DNA of 50,622 nucleotides from JBBRZF01 sp038236965 (GCA_038236965.1 JBBRZF010000002.1:1-50622), one strand, 5' to 3'; positions 22,747 through 30,376 are shown, counted from the first letter of the stretch. Translations and numbers: made by a program. Notes: generated by a model not told the origin, from the sequence alone.

Positions 22747-23952
22747 ATGCCCACGAAGAAGACAGTTGCTAAGAAACCCGTAGCTAAGAAGATCGCGAAA
22801 AAGCGCACCGCGAAAGTTAAGGTTACGGTCGATGAATTAGTCGATGACGAACTTGCGGAAATCGAAGTCGCCGAACTCCCCGCATCCGATACCGACGCCT
22901 TCGAGCCCATCCAGCTTCAGGCCACGCCCGACGACATCGGCTATCGCCTCGACCAATTCCTCGTCGCCAACATTCCTGACGTCAGTCGTGTGCGCGTTCA
23001 GGAACTCCTCGAACAGGAAAAAATCCTCGTCAATGGCGCGCCCGCCAAGTCGTCGATGAAGCTTCGCGGCACCGAGCATATCGCCATCGTCGGCAAGGCG
23101 CAGGTTGCGCCCCTCAAGGCCTTGGCCGAGGACATCCCCCTCGACATCGTTTACGAAGATAAAGACCTGGCCATCATCAACAAGCCTGCCGGGATGCTGG
23201 TCCATGCCGGAGCTGGCACAGGCGACGATCCACGCAATCGCGGCACCTTGGTCAATGCCCTGCTCTTCCATTTCAAAAAGCTGTCGGAACTCGGAGGCGA
23301 GCTTCGCCCCGGCATCGTGCACCGTCTCGACAAGGACACCAGCGGCCTCATCGTCGTCGCCAAGAACGACGTCGCTCATCGCAAGTTGGGCGAACAGTTC
23401 GCTTCGCGCGACGTCAGCAAGCGATACATCGCGCTGGTGCATGGCGCAGTGAAGCTCGAACGTGGCACCATCACGGCATCCATCAGTCGCGACCGCGTGC
23501 AACGCACCCGCATGACCACGCGTCCCAGCGAAGGCTCGCGCTCCGCCGTTTCGCACTACACGGTCGTCGAACGCCTGACATCGCCCTTCGGACGCTTTAC
23601 CCTGATTGAAGTGAAGATCGATACCGGACGCACGCACCAGATACGCGTACACATGGCTTCCATCGGTCACCCCGTCGTGGGCGATACCTTGTATGGAGCG
23701 CACAGCGTGCTTTCTCCGTTGACGCTGGAGCGCGAGGCGCGCGGCACCGCCATCTCCGTAAAACGGGAATCGAAAAAGGGAGCAAAGATCGGGTCGAACG
23801 AAGCGCGTTCTTTGTCTCTGCCCCGCAACTTTCTTCATGCCGCGGCCATCAAGTTCCAGCATCCAAAGACGGGCAAAGCGCTCGCCTTCGAGAGCCAACT
23901 TCCGGATGATCTGCAGCAATACCTCGCGCGCCTCAAAGAGACTGAGGGCTAA
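22747..23952 (+). CDS. RluD-type pseudouridine synthase with Lys-rich tail
   Basis: A 401-residue RluA/RluD-family enzyme. Residues 4-25 are a Lys/Ala/Val-rich tail (KKTVAKKPVAKKIAKKRTAK) resembling histone H1-like tails; it is not part of the family. Then come an acidic stretch (about 29-50), an S4 RNA-binding domain (about 62-118) and the catalytic domain with HRLDKDTSG (Asp195 is the catalytic residue), RTHQIRVHMASIGHPVVGD and the closing FLHAAAIKF. A Lys/Arg-rich insert of about 40 residues precedes that last motif. RluD modifies 23S rRNA positions 1911/1915/1917; RluA-group substrates differ, so I give no symbol. Start ATG 22747, without a Shine-Dalgarno sequence; the longer upstream frame reads through repeats. 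Confidence 0.9.
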   Translation: MPTKKTVAKKPVAKKIAKKRTAKVKVTVDELVDDELAEIEVAELPASDTDAFEPIQLQATPDDIGYRLDQFLVANIPDVSRVRVQELLEQEKILVNGAPAKSSMKLRGTEHIAIVGKAQVAPLKALAEDIPLDIVYEDKDLAIINKPAGMLVHAGAGTGDDPRNRGTLVNALLFHFKKLSELGGELRPGIVHRLDKDTSGLIVVAKNDVAHRKLGEQFASRDVSKRYIALVHGAVKLERGTITASISRDRVQRTRMTTRPSEGSRSAVSHYTVVERLTSPFGRFTLIEVKIDTGRTHQIRVHMASIGHPVVGDTLYGAHSVLSPLTLEREARGTAISVKRESKKGAKIGSNEARSLSLPRNFLHAAAIKFQHPKTGKALAFESQLPDDLQQYLARLKETEG

Positions 23953-24023
23953 AAGAAATGGATACCCGCCACCCGTCGCGCATCTAATCAGAATTGCCGA
24001 AACACGGGACTCCCGAAGGTATA

Positions 24024-25229
24024 ATGAAAGCTCGCATGAAGACTTGGACCAACATAGCAGCGGCCGCCGTTCTACTTTTGGCTGGCTCGGCGAGCGCTCA
24101 GACCCCGCAGCAATATCCTTCGGCCCCTTCCGCCGTTCGGCAACAACAGCAGCAGCAAAAAGCGCCGCCGCCCGCACAGGCCGCGCCATCGACTCAGACG
24201 CCCGCGCCTTCCACGCAGGCAGTGCCCGTGCCTGCCGCACCCGCGCCCGACTCGCAGCAGCGGCCGAAGACGAATTTCCCCGCTGTCTCCGTCCCACCCA
24301 AATCGGCGCCTGCCGCAGCTGACGACCAGCAGCAGGACCTGGACGATAACTCTCCCATCGAGACCTTCCGCAAGCAAGTCAACGAAGTAAACCTAGTGTT
24401 CACGGTCACCGATAAGCGCGGCCACTTCGTGAAGGATCTGAAGAAGGAAGACATACGGATACTGGATGACAACAAACCGCCGCAGACGATCAGCAGCTTC
24501 GTCAGCCAGACCGACCTGCCACTTCGTGTAGGACTGCTCATCGACGCCAGCAACTCCATTCGCGACCGCTTCAAGTTCGAGCAGGAAGCCGCCATCGAGT
24601 TCCTCAACCAGATCGTGCGACCCAAGTCCGACCAGGCGTTCGTGCTTGGCTTCGACTCCACCGCCGAGATCACGCAGGACTTTACCGACAACACGGAAAA
24701 ACTTTCCAAGGGTGTGCGCTCGTTGCGTCCCGGCGGCGGCACCGCCATGTTCGACGCCATTTATCAGGCTGCGCGAGACAAACTGGCCAACGTCTCCGCC
24801 AAGGGTCCCACCCGTCGCGCCATCATCATCCTCAGCGACGGAGAAGACAACCAGAGTCGCGTCACCCGCGAAGAAGCGGTTGAAATGGCGCAGCGCGCCG
24901 AAATCATCATCTACGCCATCAGCACCAATATCAGCGGAACCACCATGCGCGGTGACAAGGTGCTCGAGCGATTTGCCGAAGCCACCGGCGGACGACTCTT
25001 CCGCCCCTTCAAGTTGCAGGATGTGTCCGACGCCTTCTCTGAGATTCAGGACGAGTTGCGCAGCCAATACGCGCTCTCCTACCGTCCGGCTGATTTCACT
25101 ACCGACGGACGTTTCCGCTCCATCGCTATCGATTCACCCAGCCGCAAGAATCTCCGCGTTCGCGCGCGCAAGGGTTACTACGCCCCCAAGCCTGACGAAC
25201 GCAGTAGCAACGGCACGGCAATCAAGTAG
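24024..25229 (+). CDS. secreted VWA-domain protein (acidobacterial type) 1
   Basis: A 401-residue exported protein (ATG 24024, GAAGG four bases upstream; a second ATG at 24036 gives MKTWTNIAAAAVLLLAGSASAQ, a textbook signal peptide). Residues about 30-105 are a Pro/Gln/Ala-rich linker. The VWA domain follows with an intact MIDAS motif DASNS at about 174-178 and GGGTAMFDAI, IILSDGEDNQSR further on. The C-terminal region has DELRSQYALSYRP and RARKGYYAPK, shared with the other two VWA proteins nearby. This matches the VWFA-related domain described from Acidobacteria, function unknown; MIDAS VWA domains bind ligands through a divalent metal. TATAAT overlaps the start codon at 24020-24025. Confidence 0.9.
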   Translation: MKARMKTWTNIAAAAVLLLAGSASAQTPQQYPSAPSAVRQQQQQQKAPPPAQAAPSTQTPAPSTQAVPVPAAPAPDSQQRPKTNFPAVSVPPKSAPAAADDQQQDLDDNSPIETFRKQVNEVNLVFTVTDKRGHFVKDLKKEDIRILDDNKPPQTISSFVSQTDLPLRVGLLIDASNSIRDRFKFEQEAAIEFLNQIVRPKSDQAFVLGFDSTAEITQDFTDNTEKLSKGVRSLRPGGGTAMFDAIYQAARDKLANVSAKGPTRRAIIILSDGEDNQSRVTREEAVEMAQRAEIIIYAISTNISGTTMRGDKVLERFAEATGGRLFRPFKLQDVSDAFSEIQDELRSQYALSYRPADFTTDGRFRSIAIDSPSRKNLRVRARKGYYAPKPDERSSNGTAIK

Positions 25230-25247
25230 GTTTTCAGGACGAGAATC

Positions 25248-25271
25248 GCCCCGATCGTTCGGAGCTTTTTT
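25248..25271 (+). terminator. terminator after first VWA gene
   Basis: GCCCCGA and TCGGAGC pair (one mismatch) around a 4-nt loop and are followed by six T. It separates the VWA gene from the redoxin. Confidence 0.75.
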
Positions 25272-25367
25272 CATTTGCTGCATCCGCTTCTGCTTGCGTC
25301 TTCGCCCCAAGGCAAGTACCATCCTTCGAATCTCGCGTTGTACGAGATCGCCGGGATGGGAGCCACC

Positions 25368-26165
25368 ATGAGCGCCAGTAAGTTCAACGGGCCAGCCTGG
25401 GCAGGATTCCTGCTCTCGGTATTCGCGTTCATCAGCTACCCATTTATCTTCGCGCGATTCCCCCTCACGCGCGATTTCCCCTGGGCCAACATCATTCTCT
25501 TCGTTGGGGCGGGAACGCTTTTGTTCCTCGGAGTACGGCGCGCCTTTCGTCCCGAAGGCACCGTCCGCGCCCGCATCTTCGCGTCAGTGCTCGGAGCTGC
25601 AGGCCTTGCGGTCGCAGTCTTCTTTGTCTTCGCGATATTTATCTTTGCGCGCGAACTGCCGGCGTCCGTACACGCGCCGCGCGTGGGAGATCAAGCCCCA
25701 GACTTCGCCCTTTCTGACGTGAATGGCAAATCCATCTACCTGGCGGAGATACGCACGGCTCCCATCCAAGGCAAGACTCCCAAGGGCGTGTTGCTCATCT
25801 TCTATCGCGGATACTGGTGACCCTCCTGTAACTCCGAGTTACGGAGTATCCAACAACATCTCAGCGATTTCGAAGCGCTCGGCGTGCGTCCCGTAGCCAT
25901 CAGCGCAGACGCACCGCAAACCTCGCACGACCTGGCTCGCAAGGCCGGATACAGCTTCCTCATCCTCTCCGACCCGCAGGCAGAAACCATTCGCCACTAC
26001 GACCTGCTGCACGCCAAAGCAGGCGTGAGCGGCGCAGACATTGCCCGTCCCGCAGAATTTCTATTGGATGGCAATGGAACGATTCGCTGGGTGAATCTCA
26101 CAGAGAACTACTGGGTGCGCGCACGCGTCGAGCAGATACTCTCGCAGGCGAAGGCACTGCGCTGA
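25368..26165 (+). CDS. membrane-anchored redoxin, probable selenoprotein (in-frame TGA)
   Basis: Read through the TGA at 25818-25820 this is one 265-residue protein. Three hydrophobic helices (about 10-29, 38-56, 70-94) with five Arg in the loop after the second place the C-terminal domain in the periplasm by the positive-inside rule. That domain, from about 103, is AhpC/TSA-like: GDQAPDFALSDVNGK, then LLIFYRGYW-U151-PSC154, VRPVAISADAP, PAEFLLDGNGTIRWV. Relatives have Cys at position 151 (FYRGxWCPxC), so TGA stands exactly at the peroxidatic/thiol Cys. Frame, codon use and family motifs continue intact for 115 codons behind it, which argues against decay. A hairpin with a bulged U follows directly. 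GGGAG five bases before ATG 25368 fixes the start. Likely role: thiol-disulfide or peroxide chemistry with Sec. The alternative, a pseudogene with Cys TGC to TGA, cannot be excluded here. Confidence 0.82.
25823..25846 (+). promoter_or_regulatory. candidate bacterial SECIS hairpin
   Basis: Two bases after the TGA, CTCC (25823-25826) pairs with GGAG (25843-25846); T25827 is bulged; GTAAC (25828-25832) pairs with GTTAC (25838-25842) around the loop TCCGA. A single bulged U below a short helix and apical loop is the hallmark of the E. coli fdhF element, although here it lies closer to the UGA and the loop lacks GGUCU. Confidence 0.6.
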
Positions 26166-26167
26166 AG

Positions 26168-26329
26168 GATAGCCGTCAGCCGTCTGCTATCAGCTTGACC
26201 CGCGTTCGTGAGGTTTTGGTTGTCCTGCGCAGACGGGAGCCAGCGCAAAATCGTTAACAAACGGTAATACGGTAGTAGCTGATAGCTGATAGCTGATAGC
26301 TGAGAGCCGATAGCTGATAGCCGACGACT
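26168..26329. repeat. TAGCTGA period-7 inverted array
   Basis: Left arm about 26169-26196 (ATAGCCG, TCAGCCG, TCTGCTA, TCAGCTT) is complementary in type to the right arm 26274-26329, made of TAGCTGA words in a row. Between them CGTCTGC/GCAGACG can pair. It fills the gap between the redoxin and the convergent second VWA gene, so it may end transcription both ways. Confidence 0.8.
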
Positions 26330-26332
26330 GCC

Positions 26333-27367
26333 TCACTTCGTCGGCGCAAAATATCCCTTGCGCGCTTGAATCTTGAATCCCTGTTTTGATTTGATCTCGA
26401 TCTTGCGGAAAGTTCCGTCCGGCTTGTTGTTGGTCGGTGTGTAACCGATGCTGTACTGACTCCGCAATTCGTCGGAAATCTGTTTGAACGCTTCCATCAA
26501 CTTCTTCTCATTGTTCCCGACTTCGATCATGCGTCCGCCGGTCTGTTCGGAAAGCTTGCGCATCTGGCTATCGCCATTGGGAAATTCACCATTGCGATCG
26601 GCAATGAGCAGCACGTAGACCATCACGTCGGATTTCTGCGAGGCTTCGATGGCTTCGTTGATGGAGGTCCGGCTCCCCTGGTCTCCGCCGTCGGTCAGGA
26701 TGATCATGGCCTTTCGCCCAACCTCCTGCTTCAGCTTTTCGTCCGCCGCCAGGTAGATGGCGTCATAGAGCAACGTGCCTCTCGGCACAGAGGTCGGCAC
26801 CGGGCCACCGCCGATTCCCGGGATTCCCGTGCTGCCGCCCGTCCCGGCATTGATGCGCGTCTTCTCCAGTCCAGTGCGCAGTTCGCGCGTGCTGTTGGTG
26901 AAGTCCTGCAACAGGTCTACGTTGATATCGAAGCTGATCAGGAATGCCAGATCTTTGTCGCGCAATACGTTTTTCAGAAACTGTTCGCCTACATCTTTTT
27001 CCATTGGCAACACGCGCGTCTGGCTTCCGCTGGTGTCGATCAGCAGGCCCAACGTGAGCGGCTGGTTCGATTCCGCAGTGAAGTACTTGATGGCCTGGGG
27101 CTTGCCGTCTTCGAGGATCTCAAAATCTTCCTTCTTCTGCTGCGGGATCATCAGCCCGTGCTTGTCCTTCACGTTATAGAAGATGTTGACCACGTTAACG
27201 TTCGCCTTGAACGTGGTGAGAGGCTCCTGGTCTTGTTGGTTGGAACCCTGGTCGGCAGCGGGTGGAGCAGGCTTGGAAGAAGGCTCCTGGGCCGGAGCAA
27301 GCGAAGGCATGGCCACCACGGCCACAACCAGCAGCATCAAAAGTAGAGTGCGAACGCCAGAAGCCAT
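26333..27367 (-). CDS. secreted VWA-domain protein (acidobacterial type) 2
   Basis: A 344-residue exported protein. Signal peptide about 1-27 (TLLLMLLVVAVVAMPSLAPAQ), short Pro/Gln linker, then the pattern FKANVNVVNIFYNVKDKHG and FEILEDGKPQ that precedes the VWA domain in this family. MIDAS motif DTSGS at 111-115 is intact, with a Gly/Pro-rich insert (about 187-205) before GTLLYDAIYLA and IILTDGGDQGSR. The C-terminus DELRSQYSIGYTP ... RKGYFAPTK is homologous to the other two. GAGGAA precedes the ATG. It is divergent from the third VWA gene with 102 bp between starts, suggesting a shared promoter region. Ligand and partner unknown. Confidence 0.92.
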   Translation of the reverse strand: MASGVRTLLLMLLVVAVVAMPSLAPAQEPSSKPAPPAADQGSNQQDQEPLTTFKANVNVVNIFYNVKDKHGLMIPQQKKEDFEILEDGKPQAIKYFTAESNQPLTLGLLIDTSGSQTRVLPMEKDVGEQFLKNVLRDKDLAFLISFDINVDLLQDFTNSTRELRTGLEKTRINAGTGGSTGIPGIGGGPVPTSVPRGTLLYDAIYLAADEKLKQEVGRKAMIILTDGGDQGSRTSINEAIEASQKSDVMVYVLLIADRNGEFPNGDSQMRKLSEQTGGRMIEVGNNEKKLMEAFKQISDELRSQYSIGYTPTNNKPDGTFRKIEIKSKQGFKIQARKGYFAPTK

Positions 27368-27469
27368 CGATTTCCTCAGCCAGTCCCGTTGGAATACTAT
27401 GTAGTCTAGTCCTAAACACTTAGTTGCGAAGAAAGTTGGAACGGCAGCTTGGAATTTTCAGAGAGGCAC

Positions 27470-28771
27470 ATGTTCATGGAGCGTTCGACTCGTATGCGCG
27501 CATTGTTGCTGATGATGGCCCTCATCTTCCTTTTGGGCTTTGCGATGGCGCAGGAAGCCTCCAGGCCCGCCAGTCAACCAGCTTCGCAGCAGAACATTCC
27601 CGACGCCCCTTCGGCCAGCAAGCCGCAGCAGCAATTGCCGGTCAATCCCTCCGTGCCCAGCCGCCCGGTGAGCAACAATACCGCCGAACCAGACCAGCAA
27701 CCGGGCAATCGTCCGCCTTCCCAGGTACGCAGCGTGCCGCCCGGCGGACAGACGCAGGAACCCGGCAGTGAGCGCGACAAGATCTTCACCCTTAGCAAGA
27801 ACGTGAACTTCGTCTTCGTTCCCGTCACCGTCAAGGGACGCGACGCACGCATGGTTTACGGACTGACCCAGCAGAATTTTTCCATCTACGAGAACGGCGA
27901 ACGCCAGCCCGTCACTTTCTTTACCTCCGACCCATTCCCTATCTCCGCCGCGATCATCGTGGATGTGGGCATGGCCGATGTCGCCCTGGAACGCGTGCAG
28001 GATACGCTGAGCGCGCTCGGCGGTACCTTCAGTGAGTTCGACGAGGTCTCCTACTACACCTTCAGCAACGTGGTGCAGAAGCAACAGGAGTTCACGGCTG
28101 CCACCGGACAACAGGCGCAGATCAGTCTGCGCAAGATGAAGGAAAAGGAAGGTCGCAAGGGCGGCGCTCCCGTCGTGACTGGCCCCATGGCCGGCGGCCC
28201 CATCATCAATGGAAAACCGGCGGATCCCGGCAACTTGAACACCAGGGTGCAGCCGACCGGCAACATGCGCACCATGCAGCCTTCGCGCGTGCTCAACGAC
28301 GCCATCCTGCGCGCAGCCATCGACTTGAGCAAACGCGACCGCACCCGACGCAAGATGATCTTCATCATCAGCGAAGGCCGTGAAGACCGCAGCAACGCCA
28401 GTTATTCCGACGTATTGAAATTCCTGCTCTCCAACGAGATCTCGGTTTACGCGGTGGCTGTCGATTCGGCCGCCATCCCAGGCTACGGCAAACTCAACAA
28501 GATTCACCTGCCTCATCAGGGATACGGCAACATCCTGCCTAAATACGCCGGCGCCACCGGCGGCGAAGTCTTCACCGAGTTCACGCGCGACTCCATCGAA
28601 CAGGCTTATTCGCGCATCACCGAACAGGCACGCAATCAATACACCTTGGGCTATACCACCAATAGCGCGCCTTCTTCCAACTACCGAAGCATCGAAGTCA
28701 CGGTGAATAAGCCGGAGTTGAAAGTCGTTGCGCGCGATGGTTATTATCCCGTCCCGCCGGCCAAAAAGTAG
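27470..28771 (+). CDS. secreted VWA-like protein 3, degenerate MIDAS
   Basis: A 433-residue exported protein, start ATG 27470 (GAGAGG three bases before) or 27476. Signal peptide to about residue 28 (ALLLMMALIFLLGFAMAQ), then about 70 residues rich in Pro, Gln and Ser. The conserved lead-in is there (NVNFVFVPVTVKGRDARMVYGLTQQNF reads as in the paralogues in short), but the MIDAS position has DVGMA at 165-169 instead of DxSxS, so metal binding of the usual kind is lost. A Gly/Pro-rich insert occupies about 215-260. The ending EQARNQYTLGYTT and ARDGYYP matches the family. It could be a structural or regulatory paralogue of the neighbours. Confidence 0.88.
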   Translation: MFMERSTRMRALLLMMALIFLLGFAMAQEASRPASQPASQQNIPDAPSASKPQQQLPVNPSVPSRPVSNNTAEPDQQPGNRPPSQVRSVPPGGQTQEPGSERDKIFTLSKNVNFVFVPVTVKGRDARMVYGLTQQNFSIYENGERQPVTFFTSDPFPISAAIIVDVGMADVALERVQDTLSALGGTFSEFDEVSYYTFSNVVQKQQEFTAATGQQAQISLRKMKEKEGRKGGAPVVTGPMAGGPIINGKPADPGNLNTRVQPTGNMRTMQPSRVLNDAILRAAIDLSKRDRTRRKMIFIISEGREDRSNASYSDVLKFLLSNEISVYAVAVDSAAIPGYGKLNKIHLPHQGYGNILPKYAGATGGEVFTEFTRDSIEQAYSRITEQARNQYTLGYTTNSAPSSNYRSIEVTVNKPELKVVARDGYYPVPPAKK

Positions 28772-28832
28772 GGGAGTCCGCTTTAGTAACCACCTTGGCA
28801 GGTGACAAAGCACAGGCCATTCAGAGACAATC

Positions 28833-28860
28833 ATCACAGTCTGCTGTAAATCGCTGTGAT
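28833..28860 (+). promoter_or_regulatory. inverted repeat upstream of mglA-type gene
   Basis: ATCACAG (28833-28839) and CTGTGAT (28854-28860) are perfect inverted 7-mers 14 bp apart, about 125 bp before the GTPase gene. Either an operator or an RNA hairpin; I see no known regulator consensus. Confidence 0.35.
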
Positions 28861-28983
28861 ATAACCAAGTGGCATTCAGATAGGTATCCTGCGCGTTACG
28901 ACGCGTAGGAACAGGAACGCATCGGATCCCCGCGCGACGCTGCTGCCAGTTGGCCGCGACCCGCCCGATGTAAGAGGCGAGTT

Positions 28984-29568
28984 TTGAGCTTCATCAATTT
29001 TGCTGCCCGCGAGATCAACTGCAAGATCGTCTACTCTGGCGCCGGACTCGGCGGTAAAACGACGAATTTGCAGCACATCTACGACAAAACCACGGAAAAG
29101 CAAAAGGGAAAGATGATCTCGCTCGCCACCGAGACCGACCGTACCCTCTTCTTCGATTTCCTGCCCCTCGACCTCGGAACCGTGCGCGGATTCAAAACCC
29201 GTTTCCACCTCTATACGGTTCCCGGACAGGTTTTCTACGACGCCAGCCGAAAGCTTATCTTGCGCGGAGTGGACGGAGTCGTCTTCGTTGCCGACTCGCA
29301 AGAGGAACGCATGGACGCCAACGTCGAAGCGCTCGATAACCTCGTCGACAACCTGAAAGAACACGGCTACGACATCGAGAAGATGCCCTACGTCCTGCAA
29401 CTGAACAAACGCGACCTGCCCAATGCGCTTCCCGTTGACGTGCTGAAAAAAGAACTGGTCAGGCGCAACGAAGCCGTCTTCGAAGCCGTGGCTTACCAAG
29501 GCCCCGGCGTCTTCGAAACTCTCAAAGAAGTCGCACGCCAGGTTCTCGTCGAATTGAAAAAAGGCTAA
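28984..29568 (+). CDS. MglA-type small Ras-like GTPase
   Basis: A 194-residue GTPase of the MglA group: MSFINFAAREINCKIVYSG is the family N-terminus, P-loop GAGLGGKTT at 19-27, the switch segment with TVPGQVFY (MglA proteins have PGQ where Ras has DTAGQ), and LNKRDLP for guanine. MglA sets cell polarity and directs type IV pili and gliding motors in Myxococcus. The GAP partner MglB is not adjacent. The start is TTG at 28984 with GAGG six bases upstream. pilT lies 11 kb further on in this window, so a pilus-polarity role is reasonable but not shown. Confidence 0.9.
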   Translation: MSFINFAAREINCKIVYSGAGLGGKTTNLQHIYDKTTEKQKGKMISLATETDRTLFFDFLPLDLGTVRGFKTRFHLYTVPGQVFYDASRKLILRGVDGVVFVADSQEERMDANVEALDNLVDNLKEHGYDIEKMPYVLQLNKRDLPNALPVDVLKKELVRRNEAVFEAVAYQGPGVFETLKEVARQVLVELKKG

Positions 29569-29610
29569 GCCCTCCCCGCCCCGGCCTACCGCCATCCCTC
29601 AGACTTCCTC

Positions 29611-29648
29611 ACTTTTCCACTCACTACCCGCTACTCCCTACTCACTAC
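29611..29648 (+). repeat. period-7 TACTCAC words
   Basis: CACTCAC, TACCCGC, TACTCCC, TACTCAC, TACTGCT in phase, between the GTPase and hemerythrin genes. A shorter relative lies near 41965. Confidence 0.65.
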
Positions 29649-29662
29649 TGCTCTTGCTCCCG

Positions 29663-29674
29663 TGACTTAAGTCA
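29663..29674 (+). promoter_or_regulatory. Crp/Fnr-type palindrome before hemerythrin gene
   Basis: TGACTTAAGTCA is a perfect 12-bp palindrome with the TGAC-N4-GTCA layout of FNR/Dnr/Nnr boxes. Its centre is 68 bp before the ATG. A weak -10 (TACTCT at 29698) would put it near -41, the place of a class II activator. Confidence 0.5.
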
Positions 29675-29736
29675 TCGTCTTCCCATTCCCTTCCTCTTAC
29701 TCTGCCTATCAGAATCGCGAATGAAAGGCAGAGCTT

Positions 29737-30300
29737 ATGTTTCAACCTACCCAGATTCTTCGCAACGAACACGACGTCATTCTCAAGGCGCTCAAGGTCC
29801 TGGATAATTGTGCCGACCTCATCCATGAAGGCGTAGCCGTACCACCCGAGGCGCTCGACTCGCTCATCGAATTCTTTCGCCTCTATGCTGACCGCAAGCA
29901 CCATGGCAAGGAAGAAGACCTGCTATTCCCCGCCATGGAAGCCAAAGGCATCCCGCGTGAAGGCGGCCCCATTGGCTGCATGTTGAAGGAGCACGAACAG
30001 AATCGCGCCCTCACCCGCTCCATGATCCAGTCCGTCGCCGGAATTCGCGAGGGCTTGCCTCAAGCCGCCGAGAACTGGGCCAATACCGCCGAACTCTACA
30101 GCGATGGTTTGCGCGACCACATCTACAAGGAAAACGAGATTCTCTTTGTCATGGCCGAGCGCGCCTTCAGCGCCGCCGAAGAACCAGCCATGCTCGCTGC
30201 CTTCAACAAGGTTGACGACGAAAACATCGGACGCTCCGAGATCGCCAGACTGGAAGCCATCGTGGACAAGGTGACTGCAACCCTGCCCACACACGCATAA
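29737..30300 (+). CDS. hemerythrin domain protein
   Basis: A 187-residue four-helix protein with the hemerythrin-like di-iron ligand pattern: His12 (RNEHD), His55-His56 with Glu59/Glu60 (RKHHGKEEDLLFPAM), His86 (LKEHEQ), His128 and Glu132/Glu134 (DHIYKENEILF). Bacterial relatives bind oxygen, sense or scavenge nitric oxide, or repair Fe-S clusters; this one has no signal or output domain and should be cytoplasmic. AAAGG is nine bases before the ATG. A palindromic Crp/Fnr-type site lies in its promoter region, which fits regulation by oxygen or NO. It is convergent with the M48 protease gene, separated by a hairpin repeat. Confidence 0.9.
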   Translation: MFQPTQILRNEHDVILKALKVLDNCADLIHEGVAVPPEALDSLIEFFRLYADRKHHGKEEDLLFPAMEAKGIPREGGPIGCMLKEHEQNRALTRSMIQSVAGIREGLPQAAENWANTAELYSDGLRDHIYKENEILFVMAERAFSAAEEPAMLAAFNKVDDENIGRSEIARLEAIVDKVTATLPTHA

Positions 30301-30314
30301 CCAGCAACAGAAAA

Positions 30315-30376
30315 GGCCACGGATTCCGGACTCACCGATTGTTTTTCAATCCGTGTAATCCGTCCAATCCGTGGCC
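30315..30376. repeat. CACGGATT hairpin between convergent genes
   Basis: GGCCACGGATT at 30315 and AATCCGTGGCC at 30366-30376 are perfect inverted ends; inner CGATTG/CAATCCG words pair further around a TTTTT loop. ATCCGT words recur every 9 bases on the right side. Same family as 16436-16500; acts plausibly as a bidirectional terminator. Confidence 0.75.

Noticed and set aside
25884..26165. Separate small gene starting at GTG 25884
   Set aside because: It is the C-terminal half of the redoxin in the same frame as the part before TGA 25818; motifs continue across the TGA and there is no ribosome binding site at 25884.
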